The position numbers were made by a program, and so were the translations under genes. From positions 1 to 64,000 of the forward strand of contig NZ_CP019238.1 in NCBI RefSeq assembly GCF_001955695.1: DNA of 64,000 bases, given 5' to 3'. Source of the DNA: Rhodoferax koreense (GTDB taxonomy: Bacteria > Pseudomonadota > Gammaproteobacteria > Burkholderiales > Burkholderiaceae_C). The notes under the pieces are model-generated. The model ran no database searches. It was not told the origin of the DNA and saw only the letters and a list, made by a program, of their open reading frames with translations. Below are positions 41,992 through 52,165 of this stretch, piece by piece (within the stretch, counting starts at the first letter, position 1; each line of letters starts with the position of its first letter).

Positions 41992-44055
41992 ATGCGCCTT
42001 TTCATCGCAGAAAAGCCGTCCGTCGCCAAGGCCATCGCCGGCGAGCTGGGCGCGACCGGCAAGGGCGACGGCTTCATCGAGTGCGGCACCGACAAAGTGA
42101 CCTGGTGCTTCGGGCACATGCTCGAACAGGCCGACCCCGACGAGTACACGCCCGATGACGTGCCGCGCGGCCAGTCCGGCAAGAAGGTCTGGCGCGTCGA
42201 TGAGCTGCCCATCATCCCCGAGAGCTGGATTCTCAAGCCCAAGGACGACGCGAAGAAGCAGCTCGCCGTGATCGGCAAGCTGCTCAAGGAGGCCAAGGAG
42301 ATCGTCAACGCCGGCGACCCCGACCGCGAAGGCCAGTTGCTGGTTGACGAAGTGCTGGAGCACTTCCGCAACAGCAAGCCGGTGCGCCGCTTTTGGGTGA
42401 GCGCGCAGGACTCCGTTTCCGTCAAGCGCGGCCTGGCCGCGTTGAAGGAGAACACCACCTATGCAGGCTGGGCCGACGCTGCACGCGGGCGGCAGCGCGC
42501 CGACTGGCTGATCGGCATGAACCTCAGCCGCGCGTACACGCTGCGCGCGCAGCGCGGCGGCTCGCGCGCCCTGCTGACCGTGGGCCGCGTGCAGACGCCG
42601 ACGCTGGCCCTCGTGGTCGCCCGCGACCGCGAGATCGAGGCATTCAAGGCCGTGCCGTACCACACCATCCGGGCGGTGGTGCAGCACGCCGGCGGCAGCT
42701 TCGCCGCCGCATGGAAGGCGAAGGAGGATCAAGCCGGCCTGGACAGCGAAGGCCGCCTTGTCGATACCGCCGTCGCCGACGCCCTGGTGGCCGCCGTCAA
42801 GGGCCAGCCGGGCACCATCGCCGCGTACAAACAGGAGGCCAAGAAGCAGAACCAGCCGCTGGCCTTCGCCCTGTCCGACATTACGGCACTGGCCTCGGCC
42901 AAGTTCGGCTACAGCGCCGAGGACGTGCTGAACACCTGCCAGGCGCTCTACGAGACGCACAAGCTGACCTCGTACCCGCGCACCGACTGCGCCTACCTGC
43001 CGGAGTCGCAGCACGCCGACGCGCCGCGCGTGCTGGAGGCGATCAAGCACGTCAACCCCGAACTGGCCGGCCTGGTCGATGGTGCCGATCCGCGTATCAA
43101 GTCCAAGACGTGGGACGACTCGAAGATCACCGCGCACCACGGCATCGTGCCGACCATGCAGAAGGGCAGCAAGGCCGCCCTCAGCGAGCGCGAGCGCAAC
43201 ATCTACGACCTGATCGTGCGCGCCTACCTGGCGCAGTTCTACCCGCTGCACGAGTACATGCAGACCACCGTGGGCGTCGAGATCGCGGGCGAGAACTTCG
43301 CCGCGAGCGGCAAGGTAGTCACGCGCAACGGCTGGCGTGACGTGTACAGCCAGGCCGACGAGGAAGGCGAGAAGGACGAGGACGACGACAGCGGCACGCA
43401 GGCCCTGCCGTCGATGGCCCAGGGCGACGCCGTGACCTGCACGGACGCCACCCGCAAGGACGCCAAGACGAAGCCGCCAGCGCGCTTTACCGAGGGCACG
43501 CTGATCCGCGCGATGGAGAACATCCACAAGTTCGTCAGCGATGCCGAGCACAAGAAGATGCTGCGCGAGGGCGACGGCATCGGCACGTCGGCCACCCGCG
43601 CGTCGATCATTTCCGAGTTGAAGCGGCGCGAGTTCCTGGCCGTCAAAGGCAAGCAGATCATCAGCACGACCCTCGGCCGCAGCGTCATCGACGCGCTGCC
43701 CGAGGTTGTGAAAAGCCCGGTGCTGACCGCGCTCTACGAGCGGATGCTGAAAGGCGTCGAGCAGGGCACGGCCGCCCTGGACGCCTTCATCACGAAGCAA
43801 GAGACGTTCATCCGCGACCAGGTGGCGAAGGCCAACAGCGGAGCCGTGACCATCGCCGGCGGCAAGGAAGCCGCGCCGGTGTCATCCCTTCACAAGTGCA
43901 TGGCCTGCGGCAGCGGCTTGTCGCGCCGGCCGAGCAAGAAGAAGGGGCAATTCTGGTGGGGTTGCAGCAACTTCCCCACATGCAAGCAGACCTACCCCGA
44001 CCTCAAGGGTCGGCCCGACTACAGCAAGGGCCGCAACGGCCCGGCATCCGAATGA
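41992..44055 (+). CDS. traE: TraE, topoisomerase III-like protein
   Basis: This 687-residue type IA topoisomerase has a Toprim domain at the start (MRLFIAEKPSVAKAIAGELG) with GDPDREGQLL near 108, an active tyrosine in LTSYPRTDC near 327 and a C-terminal zinc finger (CMACGSG ... CSNFPTCKQTY, about 636-672). It probably helps processing of DNA during transfer; RP4 traE is not essential. Confidence 0.94.
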   Translation: MRLFIAEKPSVAKAIAGELGATGKGDGFIECGTDKVTWCFGHMLEQADPDEYTPDDVPRGQSGKKVWRVDELPIIPESWILKPKDDAKKQLAVIGKLLKEAKEIVNAGDPDREGQLLVDEVLEHFRNSKPVRRFWVSAQDSVSVKRGLAALKENTTYAGWADAARGRQRADWLIGMNLSRAYTLRAQRGGSRALLTVGRVQTPTLALVVARDREIEAFKAVPYHTIRAVVQHAGGSFAAAWKAKEDQAGLDSEGRLVDTAVADALVAAVKGQPGTIAAYKQEAKKQNQPLAFALSDITALASAKFGYSAEDVLNTCQALYETHKLTSYPRTDCAYLPESQHADAPRVLEAIKHVNPELAGLVDGADPRIKSKTWDDSKITAHHGIVPTMQKGSKAALSERERNIYDLIVRAYLAQFYPLHEYMQTTVGVEIAGENFAASGKVVTRNGWRDVYSQADEEGEKDEDDDSGTQALPSMAQGDAVTCTDATRKDAKTKPPARFTEGTLIRAMENIHKFVSDAEHKKMLREGDGIGTSATRASIISELKRREFLAVKGKQIISTTLGRSVIDALPEVVKSPVLTALYERMLKGVEQGTAALDAFITKQETFIRDQVAKANSGAVTIAGGKEAAPVSSLHKCMACGSGLSRRPSKKKGQFWWGCSNFPTCKQTYPDLKGRPDYSKGRNGPASE

Positions 44056-44076
44056 CCACAGCGAAGGAGATCGACC

Positions 44077-44466
44077 ATGAACGAGCAAACCACCACCAAC
44101 ACCGCCGCCCACGACGAGCCGCTGGCCGTCCTGCCGCCGGTTGACGACGACGCCGCCGGCCGCGAGGCCGTGCGCGAGAAGATGGCCGACGCGCTGACGC
44201 CCGGCTTCCAGGTCGAGTTCGACCCCGACGAAGCCGAGCGCGTGGGCGCGTTCGTGGAGGACGCGCTGTCCGAGCAGGACGCCGCCGCGAGCGGCGACGA
44301 CCTGGTGGAAGTCGATGGCGCGCTGGAGCCGGCATTCCTGGACGACGAAGGCCCGAGCGCCGACATCCCGCCGTTCATCACCACCACGAACGCCCGCGAG
44401 CTGTACGACCTGCGGCCCGGCGAGACGGTTGCCCAGGCCGCCGCGCGCAAGGCTTCGGAGGGCTGA
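44077..44466 (+). CDS. traD: TraD, small acidic protein
   Basis: This 129-residue, very acidic protein ([20 protein letters not shown]) has a conserved C-terminal [20 protein letters not shown]. It belongs to the IncP TraD family, which is unrelated to F TraD. Its function is unknown. It lies four bases before traC. Confidence 0.85.
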   Translation: MNEQTTTNTAAHDEPLAVLPPVDDDAAGREAVREKMADALTPGFQVEFDPDEAERVGAFVEDALSEQDAAASGDDLVEVDGALEPAFLDDEGPSADIPPFITTTNARELYDLRPGETVAQAAARKASEG

Positions 44467-44469
44467 CCC

Positions 44470-47400
44470 ATGCCGATCACGAAAGCCGAGGCGCAAGGGG
44501 TGACGCGGGCTTTCGTCCGCGACTACCCCGGCGCGCTGGAGCTGGCCTACAAGTTCCGCGAGGACGCGGCCGAGCTGTACGGGCCGCGAGCGGCCGAGGT
44601 GCCGGCCGACATGAAGGGCGGCTACGTGCCCAAGGAGACGCTGCACGCCGGCCGCGCCTACCGTGGCCGCGTGGACGTGCCCTTGCAGAACGTCGAGAGC
44701 GCCAGCGACCTACTGATGACGCTGCGGCACGAGGTGCTAGGCCACTACGGGGCCAACACCTTCGCGCCGGGCGAGAAGCGCGCCTTGCTGGACGGCCTGG
44801 CGGCCGCCCGCAACGAACCCACCCTCAAGCCGCTATGGGATGACGTGAACCGGCGCTATGCCGGCCAGTCCCTGGACGTGCGCGCCGAGGAAGTGTTTGC
44901 CCTGCACTGCGAGGGCATCGAGCCGAGCCAGCACCAGGTCGCCGACCAGGTGCAGCAGCGCGGCCAACAGTCATTCACGGAAACCTGCATCGCCCGCGTG
45001 CGGCCCATGCAGGCCGACGACCTGCACAACATCGTGTGCATGGTCGCCCAGGGCCTGCGCGACCGTTCCCGGACACAGCAGAACTTCCCTCAGTTCAACG
45101 AGCTATTCCGAAGGGACGAGAACATGGAGCCGAAGAAGCCGTTTCACGAAGTCGTGGCCGAAAAGCTGATCGAGCAGCTCAAGGCCGGCACCGCACCGTG
45201 GCAAAAGCCGTGGGAGCCGGGCGAACCCAACGCCTACCTGCCGATGAACCCGACCACCGGCAAGCGGTACAAAGGGATCAACGCCATCCACCTGATGGCC
45301 CAGGGCCGCAGCGATGCGCGCTGGATGACCTACAAGCAGGCCGCCGCCGTGGGCGCGCAGGTTCGCAAGGGCGAGAAAGGCACGCCGGTTCAATACTGGA
45401 AGTTCAGCGAAGAGCAAGACAAGCTGGACGACAGCGGCCGGCCCGTCCTCGATGCGAAGGGCCAGCCGGTCAAGGAAACCGTCATGCTGGAGCGGCCGCG
45501 CGTGTTCTTTGCGACCGTGTTCAACGGCGAGCAGATCGACGGCCTGCCGCCGCTCCAGCCGAAGAAGGAACAGACTTGGAACGCCGTCGAGCGCGCCGAG
45601 CACATCCTGAAAGCCTCGGGCGCGACGATCACCCACGCCGCCGGTGATCGGGCGTTCTACCGCCCTTCGACCGACAGCATCACCCTGCCGGAGCGCGGCC
45701 AGTTCCCCAGCTCCGACCGCTACTACGCGACCGCGCTGCACGAGCTGGGCCACTGGACGGGCCACGCTTCGCGCCTTGACCGCGACCTGGCGCACCCGTT
45801 CGGGAGCGAGGGGTACGCCAAGGAAGAGCTGCGCGCCGAGATCGCTTCCATGATCGTCGGCGACGAGCTGGGCATCGGCCACGATCCGGGCCAGCACGCC
45901 GCCTATGTGGGTTCGTGGATCAAGGCGCTGCAAGACGAGCCGCTGGAGGTGTTCCGCGCGGCCGCCGATGCCGAGAAGATTCACGACTACGTGCTGGCCT
46001 TCGAGCAGAAGCAGGTTCAGGAGCAAGACCAGCAGCAGAGCCAGGCCCAGGACGAAGCCGTGGCCCAGGCCCTGGCCGTGGACATTGCCGAAGTCCTGGA
46101 CAACCCGGACGTGTCTTTCAGCCACTACCAGGCATTCCAGGGCGACACCCTGGAAGACGCCTTGCGCAGCCGTGGCCTCGAAACCGTGGGCAGCATCACC
46201 GGCACCGATCCCGAGCAGTTCTACGCGGTCGCGCATGACCGGCTGTCGCCGGTGTTCGGCATCGACCCGAGCCACACCGACACCGACAACGCCTACCTGG
46301 AGCGCAAGGGCTTGGCGCAAGAGTTCGCCAACATGGCCGAACAGCTCCACCTCGCGCAGCAGCTCCAGCAGCACGGCGAACAGATCGTGTCGAGCATCGA
46401 CGCCGAAGCCAGGTGGAGCGACGGCCAGCGCATCTTTGCGTTCCACGACCAGGACGGTGAACCCCACCAGGTTCGCAGCCTGGACGAGCTGAACAACTAC
46501 GCGCCCGACCAGTTGATGGCCCTGCCGGCGCTGACCCAGCAGCAAGCGGCCGTCGCAGACCAGGAGGCGAACATGACCCCACCGACCAACGACCAGGCGG
46601 CCGCCCTGCTGGCCGCCCATCCTGCCGACGCGGTGCAGGGCATCGAGCAGGCCGCCGCCGCGCGCCGGCAGCTCGCCGCCGGCGAGATCGACGGCCAGGC
46701 GTTCGCCGACGCGACCCGTCAACACCTTGGCGTTGAGCTGCCGCCCGACTGGAGCGGAGAGCTGCGCATCGTCGGCGTGGCCGAGCAGGACGGCCAGACC
46801 GTCGATGCCGCCCAGGCCGGCATCGAGCCGCAGGCGTTCCAGGTCTACGCGCGCAAGGCCGATGCGCAGTTCGGCGAGGACGCCTTTGCCTTCGTCGCCG
46901 GCACCCGCACCGAGGGCCAGGCCGAGGCTCTGGCCGAGCGCCTGCACCTGGTCGATGCGCTGGGCACCGACAACCAGCACGAGCGCGCCGCCAAGCTGGC
47001 CCGCGTGCAGGAAGAGCGTGTACGGCGCGACCCCAACGCGACCGAAGAGGACATTTCAGCCGCTAAAGAGGCACGCAAGACCGCCGAGGCGTCGGCCATG
47101 CTCAACGACAGCGACGCGCAGCGCCGCGCGGCCGAGCTGGAGCGCCAGGAACGCGAGCGGCAGCAGGCGCAGCCGCAGGCCGAGAAGCCCGAACGGCAGT
47201 ACATCAACGTGCCGTACAAGGAGAAGGACGAGGCCAAGAGCCTCGGGGCGCGTTGGGATCGGCAGCAACAGTCCTGGTACGTGCCGCCGGGCACCGATGC
47301 CGCTCCCTTCGCCAAATGGGCGCAGGGAGCCGCTACAGCGGCCGTAGAGCCGCGTTCGGCCCAGCCGGCACCCGAAGCCCAGGGCGAGGCGCAGAAGCCC

Positions 47401-48816
47401 GCGCAGCAGGCCCAGCAGGCCCGCCAGTACCTGGCCGTGCCCTACGAGCAGCGCAACGCGGCCAAGGCCGCCGGCGCGCTTTGGGACAAGGCCGCGAAGT
47501 CCTGGTATGTCGGCCCGCGCGCCGACGCGGCGAAGCTCGAACGCTGGAAGCCCGAGAACGTGCAGGCCCAGCAAGGGCCAGCGATGACGCCAAGGGAAGA
47601 GTTCGCCGAGGCCATGCGCAGCGCCGGCCTGTTCACCGGCAGCAACGCCCAGGGCGATCACCCGATCATGGATGGCAAGCGGCACCGCGTGCCGGTCGAG
47701 GGCGGCAAGAAGGGCGCGCTCGATGGCTTCTACGTGGGCCACCTGGACGGGCACCCGGCCGGGCGGATCATCAACAACAAGACCGGCACGGACATTACCT
47801 GGAAGAGCAAGGGCTACGCCTTGAGCGACCAGGAGAAGGCCAAGCTCCAGGCCGAGGCGGCCGAGAAGCTGGCACAGCGAGCCGTCGAGCAGGACAAGGC
47901 CCAGGAGGCCACCGCGCAGCGCGTCGGTCGGCAGATGGCCGACCTCGTGCCCATCGAGCAGCCGACGCCCTACCTGCAAGCCAAAGGCATCCAGGCGCAG
48001 GCCGGCGTGATGACCGACCGCGAAGGCCAGAAGACCTACATCCCGGCCTTCGACGCAGAGGGCAAGCAATGGACGATGCAATACATCCAGGAGGACGGCA
48101 CTAAGCGGTTCGCCAAGGACTCGAAGAAGGAAGGATGCTTCCACCCGGTCGGCGGCATGGACGCCCTGGCGGCCGCGCCGGCGCTGGTGATCTCGGAGGG
48201 CTACGCCACGGCGGCCCAGGTGGCCGAGGCCGTGGGCCACGCCACGGTCGCCGCCTTCGACAGCGGCAACCTTGAGGCCGTGGCGAAGGCGCTGCACGCC
48301 AAGTTCCCGGACAAGCCGGTCATCATCGCCGGCGACGACGACCGGCACCTGGTCATGACCCACGGCAACAACCCCGGCCGGGAGAAGGCCGAGGCGGCCG
48401 CCCAGGCCGTGGGCGGCAAGGCGATCTTCCCGATCTTCGCGCCGGCCGAGAACACCTACCCGCGCGACTTGCCCGCCATCACGCCCGACAGCTTCAAGAC
48501 CCACCTGCGCGCCGAGCAGCGCCTTGCCGACGCCGCCGCCGGCAAGGTCGAGCTGGCCGGCGACGAGGCGGCCAAGCTCAAGGCGTCGATGTTGAGCGGC
48601 GCGCAGATCGCGGCGCTGTCCACGATGAAGCAGCACACCGACTTCAACGACTTGGCGCACAAGAGCGAGCTGGGCATCGAGGGCGTGAAGCGGCAGATCG
48701 GCGCGGCCATCAGCCAGGTGCAGCGCGACGAGCAGCAGCACCAGGAGCAGAAGCACGTCGAGAAAAAGCAACAGCAGATCGAGCAGCGCCCACGGCGGGC
48801 CGCTCGCATCGGATAA
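44470..48816 (+). CDS. traC: TraC, giant multidomain primase
   Basis: This 1448-residue protein has several visible modules. These are an N-terminal zincin-like part (LRHEVLGHYG near 86), an ArdC-type ssDNA-binding domain from residue 219 (FHEVVAEKLIEQLKAGTAPW) and a metallopeptidase motif HELGHWTGH near 423. Two DUF5710-like repeats follow near 910 and 986 (NVPYKEKDEAKSLGARWD and AVPYEQRNAAKAAGALWD), then a C-terminal Toprim primase core (EGYATA near 1242, GDDDRH near 1289). An in-frame ATG at 45124 starts a likely shorter product at the ArdC domain. Primase is sent to the recipient to start complementary-strand synthesis. The length is close to R751 TraC and longer than RP4 TraC. Confidence 0.93.
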   Translation: MPITKAEAQGVTRAFVRDYPGALELAYKFREDAAELYGPRAAEVPADMKGGYVPKETLHAGRAYRGRVDVPLQNVESASDLLMTLRHEVLGHYGANTFAPGEKRALLDGLAAARNEPTLKPLWDDVNRRYAGQSLDVRAEEVFALHCEGIEPSQHQVADQVQQRGQQSFTETCIARVRPMQADDLHNIVCMVAQGLRDRSRTQQNFPQFNELFRRDENMEPKKPFHEVVAEKLIEQLKAGTAPWQKPWEPGEPNAYLPMNPTTGKRYKGINAIHLMAQGRSDARWMTYKQAAAVGAQVRKGEKGTPVQYWKFSEEQDKLDDSGRPVLDAKGQPVKETVMLERPRVFFATVFNGEQIDGLPPLQPKKEQTWNAVERAEHILKASGATITHAAGDRAFYRPSTDSITLPERGQFPSSDRYYATALHELGHWTGHASRLDRDLAHPFGSEGYAKEELRAEIASMIVGDELGIGHDPGQHAAYVGSWIKALQDEPLEVFRAAADAEKIHDYVLAFEQKQVQEQDQQQSQAQDEAVAQALAVDIAEVLDNPDVSFSHYQAFQGDTLEDALRSRGLETVGSITGTDPEQFYAVAHDRLSPVFGIDPSHTDTDNAYLERKGLAQEFANMAEQLHLAQQLQQHGEQIVSSIDAEARWSDGQRIFAFHDQDGEPHQVRSLDELNNYAPDQLMALPALTQQQAAVADQEANMTPPTNDQAAALLAAHPADAVQGIEQAAAARRQLAAGEIDGQAFADATRQHLGVELPPDWSGELRIVGVAEQDGQTVDAAQAGIEPQAFQVYARKADAQFGEDAFAFVAGTRTEGQAEALAERLHLVDALGTDNQHERAAKLARVQEERVRRDPNATEEDISAAKEARKTAEASAMLNDSDAQRRAAELERQERERQQAQPQAEKPERQYINVPYKEKDEAKSLGARWDRQQQSWYVPPGTDAAPFAKWAQGAATAAVEPRSAQPAPEAQGEAQKPAQQAQQARQYLAVPYEQRNAAKAAGALWDKAAKSWYVGPRADAAKLERWKPENVQAQQGPAMTPREEFAEAMRSAGLFTGSNAQGDHPIMDGKRHRVPVEGGKKGALDGFYVGHLDGHPAGRIINNKTGTDITWKSKGYALSDQEKAKLQAEAAEKLAQRAVEQDKAQEATAQRVGRQMADLVPIEQPTPYLQAKGIQAQAGVMTDREGQKTYIPAFDAEGKQWTMQYIQEDGTKRFAKDSKKEGCFHPVGGMDALAAAPALVISEGYATAAQVAEAVGHATVAAFDSGNLEAVAKALHAKFPDKPVIIAGDDDRHLVMTHGNNPGREKAEAAAQAVGGKAIFPIFAPAENTYPRDLPAITPDSFKTHLRAEQRLADAAAGKVELAGDEAAKLKASMLSGAQIAALSTMKQHTDFNDLAHKSELGIEGVKRQIGAAISQVQRDEQQHQEQKHVEKKQQQIEQRPRRAARIG
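47055..47067. promoter_or_regulatory. Degenerate KorB operator inside traC
   Basis: TTCAGCCGCTAAA differs from the KorB consensus at one position. It may be a weak twelfth site or a coincidence in a GC-rich gene. Confidence 0.5.
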
Positions 48817-48920
48817 GTCGAAAAATCCGGCTAAAGTGGCCGAGCTGCACATCAGGCCGCGCGGTTTTCCTCCCTGATCGCCGGCGCGGTTTCTTCCTCC
48901 CTGAACCGCATGCAGACTTG

Positions 48921-48951
48921 CCGCCTCGGACACCCCGAGGCGGTTTTTTTT
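48921..48951 (+). terminator. tra operon terminator
   Basis: CCGCCTCGG (48921-48929) and CCGAGGCGG (48935-48943) form a nine-pair stem followed by eight T, 105 bases after traC and just before IS1071. Confidence 0.92.
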
Positions 48952-48961
48952 CGCCTCGCTC

Positions 48962-51900
48962 GGGGTCTCCTCGTTTTCAGTGCAATAAGTGACGGTACGC
49001 AAAGCTAGCACTGGCGCGGGGGTGGTCTGGGTAGACCGTTGATTTCATTGACTTTCCTGTTCGCTTTGTAAACGGGTATGGTGGCCTCCCACTTTTGAGG
49101 TTCACGATGCAGGGTTGGCACACAACGTTTTTGGGGATGCGTGGGCTCCCCCGCGATATCAGCGACTTCGAGATGAAGGCATTTTTCACCTTCGATGGTG
49201 CCGAGCGCGACGCAATCAATGCACGCCGAGGTGATTCCCACAAGCTTGGTCTGGCGCTCCATATTGGTTTCCTGCGCATGAGTGGGCGTTTGCTCGGTGC
49301 CTTTCGGGTAATTCCAGTAGCCTTGTGGCGCCACCTTGGCAACGAGCTTGGCATTGCAGCACCAGAAGTCGCCTCGCTGAGAGCCATGTATGAACGCGGG
49401 CGCACGCTATTCGATCACCAACAAGTAGCCTGCACGGTCCTTGGATTCCAGTGGATGAGCGAGCACCAGCGCCGCTCACTGGTACGTGAACTGCGCGACG
49501 AAGTGGCGCGCTGCGCCGACCGCGATCAGCTACTCGTGCGGGCGCGTCAATGGCTGTACAAGAACAAGCTGGTGATCGTGCACGAGCGGGCAATTCGGAC
49601 ACTGATTGCGGCGGCACTTGCCCAGCTTGAAGTTGAAACAGGCACCGCCATCGCCGCCAGCGTTGATCCAGCAACACTTGATCGCTGGCGAGCCTCAGTT
49701 TCAGAGCTGCGCCCAGATGGACAAACCCAGCAGAGTTGGCTATGGGCTGCACCGGCGAAACACTCAACCCGCCAAATCAGCGAGGTACTGGAGCGCATCG
49801 ACCTGCTTTACACGCTGGACGTTCATAAGCACCTGGCAGACATCCCCGATCTCATCTTGCGCCGCTACGCGCGCCGACTTGTCTCCAGGCCGCCCTCAGC
49901 CGGAGCCAAGATCAAAGAGCCAGCGCGCACCGTGGAGGTCGCATGCTTTCTTCGGTATTGCCTGTTCACCACCACAGACCAGTTGATCCTTATGGTGCAG
50001 CGCCGGATCGCCGATCTGTGGCGTCAGGCTGCCGCCGATGTCCCCGCTACCGTCAATTGGGCCGCAATGTACAAAACGCTGCTCGGCGAACTTGTTGCCT
50101 TGAGCGCGCAAGGTGCGGTGCCAGATGCTGAGTTGCGTGCCCGTCTTGAAGCCTTGATCACCGAAACCCAGAAACGCAAACCACCGAGCAGGGCCTCCCT
50201 GGTCCGCGAGGGATTGATTGATGGAATTCGCCCCGTGCGGTCGTTGCTCGTCGCCATTGCAAAGCTGCCCTGGCAGGCCACCGGCGAGCATCCTGCCATC
50301 GAGTACCTTGCCAAGCTGCAAGCTTTATATCTCAAAGGATCCAGAAAGCTGCCAGTTGAAGTGGTGGCACCAAGTCTGGGAATGATCTGGCAGGTTTCGA
50401 TCTCCAGCCCAGACCGGGAACGGGCGTTTCAGGCGTTGGAGGTGGCCACCCTGTTTGCCCTGCGCCGCGCGGTGCGCAATGGCTCGGTCTGGATTGAGCA
50501 CAGCCTGAGCTTTCGGGGTCGTGCGCGCTTGTTCTTCACGGACGAGCGTTGGCAGGCAGAGTCCAAGAAACACTATGCCCGTCTATCGTTACCCAGCAAG
50601 GCTGCCACTTTCTTGAAGCCTTTGCTGGCCAGAGTAACTGCCGGTGTCGATGCGGTGGCCGCTGCAGCCCGCAGTGGCGTACTGCGCGTGGATGATGAAC
50701 TCCATTTGTCGCCATTGCCCGCAGAGGACGAAGACCCAGAAGTGACCAAGCTGCGCGCGGCTTTGGATCACCGCATCGGTGAGGTTCAATTGCCGGAAGT
50801 GATTCTGGCCGTTGACGCCCAGGTGCGCTTTAGCTGGATCATGCTCGGACGTGAGCCGCGCTCTACCGACGAGCTGCTGATGGTCTATGCCGGCATCATG
50901 GCCCACGGCACCAGTCTGACTGCGGTCGAATGCGCGCGCATGATTCCGCAATTGTCTGCCACCAGCATTCGCCAGGCCATGCGCTGGGCGCGGGACGAAC
51001 GGCGTCTGAGCCAGGCCTGCCAGGCTGTGCTGGAATTCATGCAGCGACACCCGATTGCCGCCACCTGGGGGCGGTCCGATTTGGCATCTTCTGACATGAT
51101 GAGCATGGAGACCACCAAACGGGTGTGGCAAGCCCGGCTTGATCCTCGGCGCAACACACCTTCCATTGGAATCTACTCCCATGTAAAAGACCGGTGGGGC
51201 ATCTTCCATGCGCAGCCCTTTGTGCTCAATGAGCGCCAGGCGGGCGTGGCCATTGAAGGTGTCATCCGCCAAGAAAAGCTGGAGACCAGCCAGCTTGCTG
51301 TGGATACCCATGGCTACACCGACTTTGCCATGTCACATGCCCGTTTGCTTGGTTTTGATCTTTGCCCGCGGTTGAAGGAACTCAAACAGCGCCACCTCTT
51401 TGTGCCACGCGGCACCAAAGTGCCCGCAGAAATCGCTGCGGTGTGCGAAGCCAATGTCGACGTCGCTTTGATCGAAAAGCATTGGGATAGTCTGGTGCAC
51501 CTGGCAGCCTCGGTCATGAGCGGACATGCCAGTGCGGTGGCAGCTCTTGCGCGGTTCGGTTCTGCCGCCCAGGGCGATCCAATCTATGAGGCTGGCGTGC
51601 AATTGGGGCGGTTGCTGCGTACGGCGTTTTTGGCTGACTACTTTGTCAAGGACGCTTTCAGGAACGAGTTGCGCCGGGTGCTCAATCGGGGCGAGGCTGT
51701 TAACGCCCTCAAGCGCGCCATTTATACCGGCCGGATCAGCCCGGCGCAGGCCAAACGTGTCGATGAAATGCAGGCTGTGGCCGATGCGTTGAGCCTGATG
51801 GCCAACATCGTGATGGCGTGGAATACCTCACAGATGCAGGCGGTCCTGGATCGCTGGTCGAACCGCCGCCAGGTCATTCCACCGGAACTGATCGGGAAGA

Positions 51901-52165
51901 TTGCGCCCACCAAGCTGGAGAGCATCAACTTGCGGGGTGTGTTTCGCTTCCCGGTTGACCGCTATGCTGACCAAATCCTGCCTTCGCGGCCAAATGCATC
52001 GATAACTGGCACCAATGGATGAAACCGACCACGGTTTGACGCCACGAATCGCAGATTTGAAAGTGAACAGGAAAGTCAATGAAATCAACGATCTACCAAC
52101 ACCACCTCCGCGCCAGTGCTAGCTTTTCGTACCGTCACTTATTGCACTGAAAACGAGGAGACCCC
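48962..52165. mobile_element. IS1071, complete
   Basis: The element measures exactly 3204 bp, the size known for IS1071. Its ends start GGGGTCTCCTCGTTTTCAGT on both strands and stay largely alike for about 110 bp, the unusually long inverted repeat of this element. The flanking pentamers differ (CGCTC left, AACGT right), so the present copy is not a simple insertion: one flank was lost by later deletion or recombination. IS1071 often flanks catabolic genes; only one copy is present here. Confidence 0.95.
49107..52022 (+). CDS. tnpA: IS1071 transposase (Tn3 family)
   Basis: This 971-residue Tn3-family DDE transposase has an N-terminal DUF4158-like part (GLPRDISDFEMKAFFTFDGA) and a C-terminal catalytic domain. 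The ATG at 49107 gives the known 971-residue length; a TTG four codons earlier is in frame but unlikely. No resolvase gene accompanies it, as usual for IS1071, so cointegrates would not be resolved by the element. Confidence 0.95.
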   Translation: MQGWHTTFLGMRGLPRDISDFEMKAFFTFDGAERDAINARRGDSHKLGLALHIGFLRMSGRLLGAFRVIPVALWRHLGNELGIAAPEVASLRAMYERGRTLFDHQQVACTVLGFQWMSEHQRRSLVRELRDEVARCADRDQLLVRARQWLYKNKLVIVHERAIRTLIAAALAQLEVETGTAIAASVDPATLDRWRASVSELRPDGQTQQSWLWAAPAKHSTRQISEVLERIDLLYTLDVHKHLADIPDLILRRYARRLVSRPPSAGAKIKEPARTVEVACFLRYCLFTTTDQLILMVQRRIADLWRQAAADVPATVNWAAMYKTLLGELVALSAQGAVPDAELRARLEALITETQKRKPPSRASLVREGLIDGIRPVRSLLVAIAKLPWQATGEHPAIEYLAKLQALYLKGSRKLPVEVVAPSLGMIWQVSISSPDRERAFQALEVATLFALRRAVRNGSVWIEHSLSFRGRARLFFTDERWQAESKKHYARLSLPSKAATFLKPLLARVTAGVDAVAAAARSGVLRVDDELHLSPLPAEDEDPEVTKLRAALDHRIGEVQLPEVILAVDAQVRFSWIMLGREPRSTDELLMVYAGIMAHGTSLTAVECARMIPQLSATSIRQAMRWARDERRLSQACQAVLEFMQRHPIAATWGRSDLASSDMMSMETTKRVWQARLDPRRNTPSIGIYSHVKDRWGIFHAQPFVLNERQAGVAIEGVIRQEKLETSQLAVDTHGYTDFAMSHARLLGFDLCPRLKELKQRHLFVPRGTKVPAEIAAVCEANVDVALIEKHWDSLVHLAASVMSGHASAVAALARFGSAAQGDPIYEAGVQLGRLLRTAFLADYFVKDAFRNELRRVLNRGEAVNALKRAIYTGRISPAQAKRVDEMQAVADALSLMANIVMAWNTSQMQAVLDRWSNRRQVIPPELIGKIAPTKLESINLRGVFRFPVDRYADQILPSRPNASITGTNG

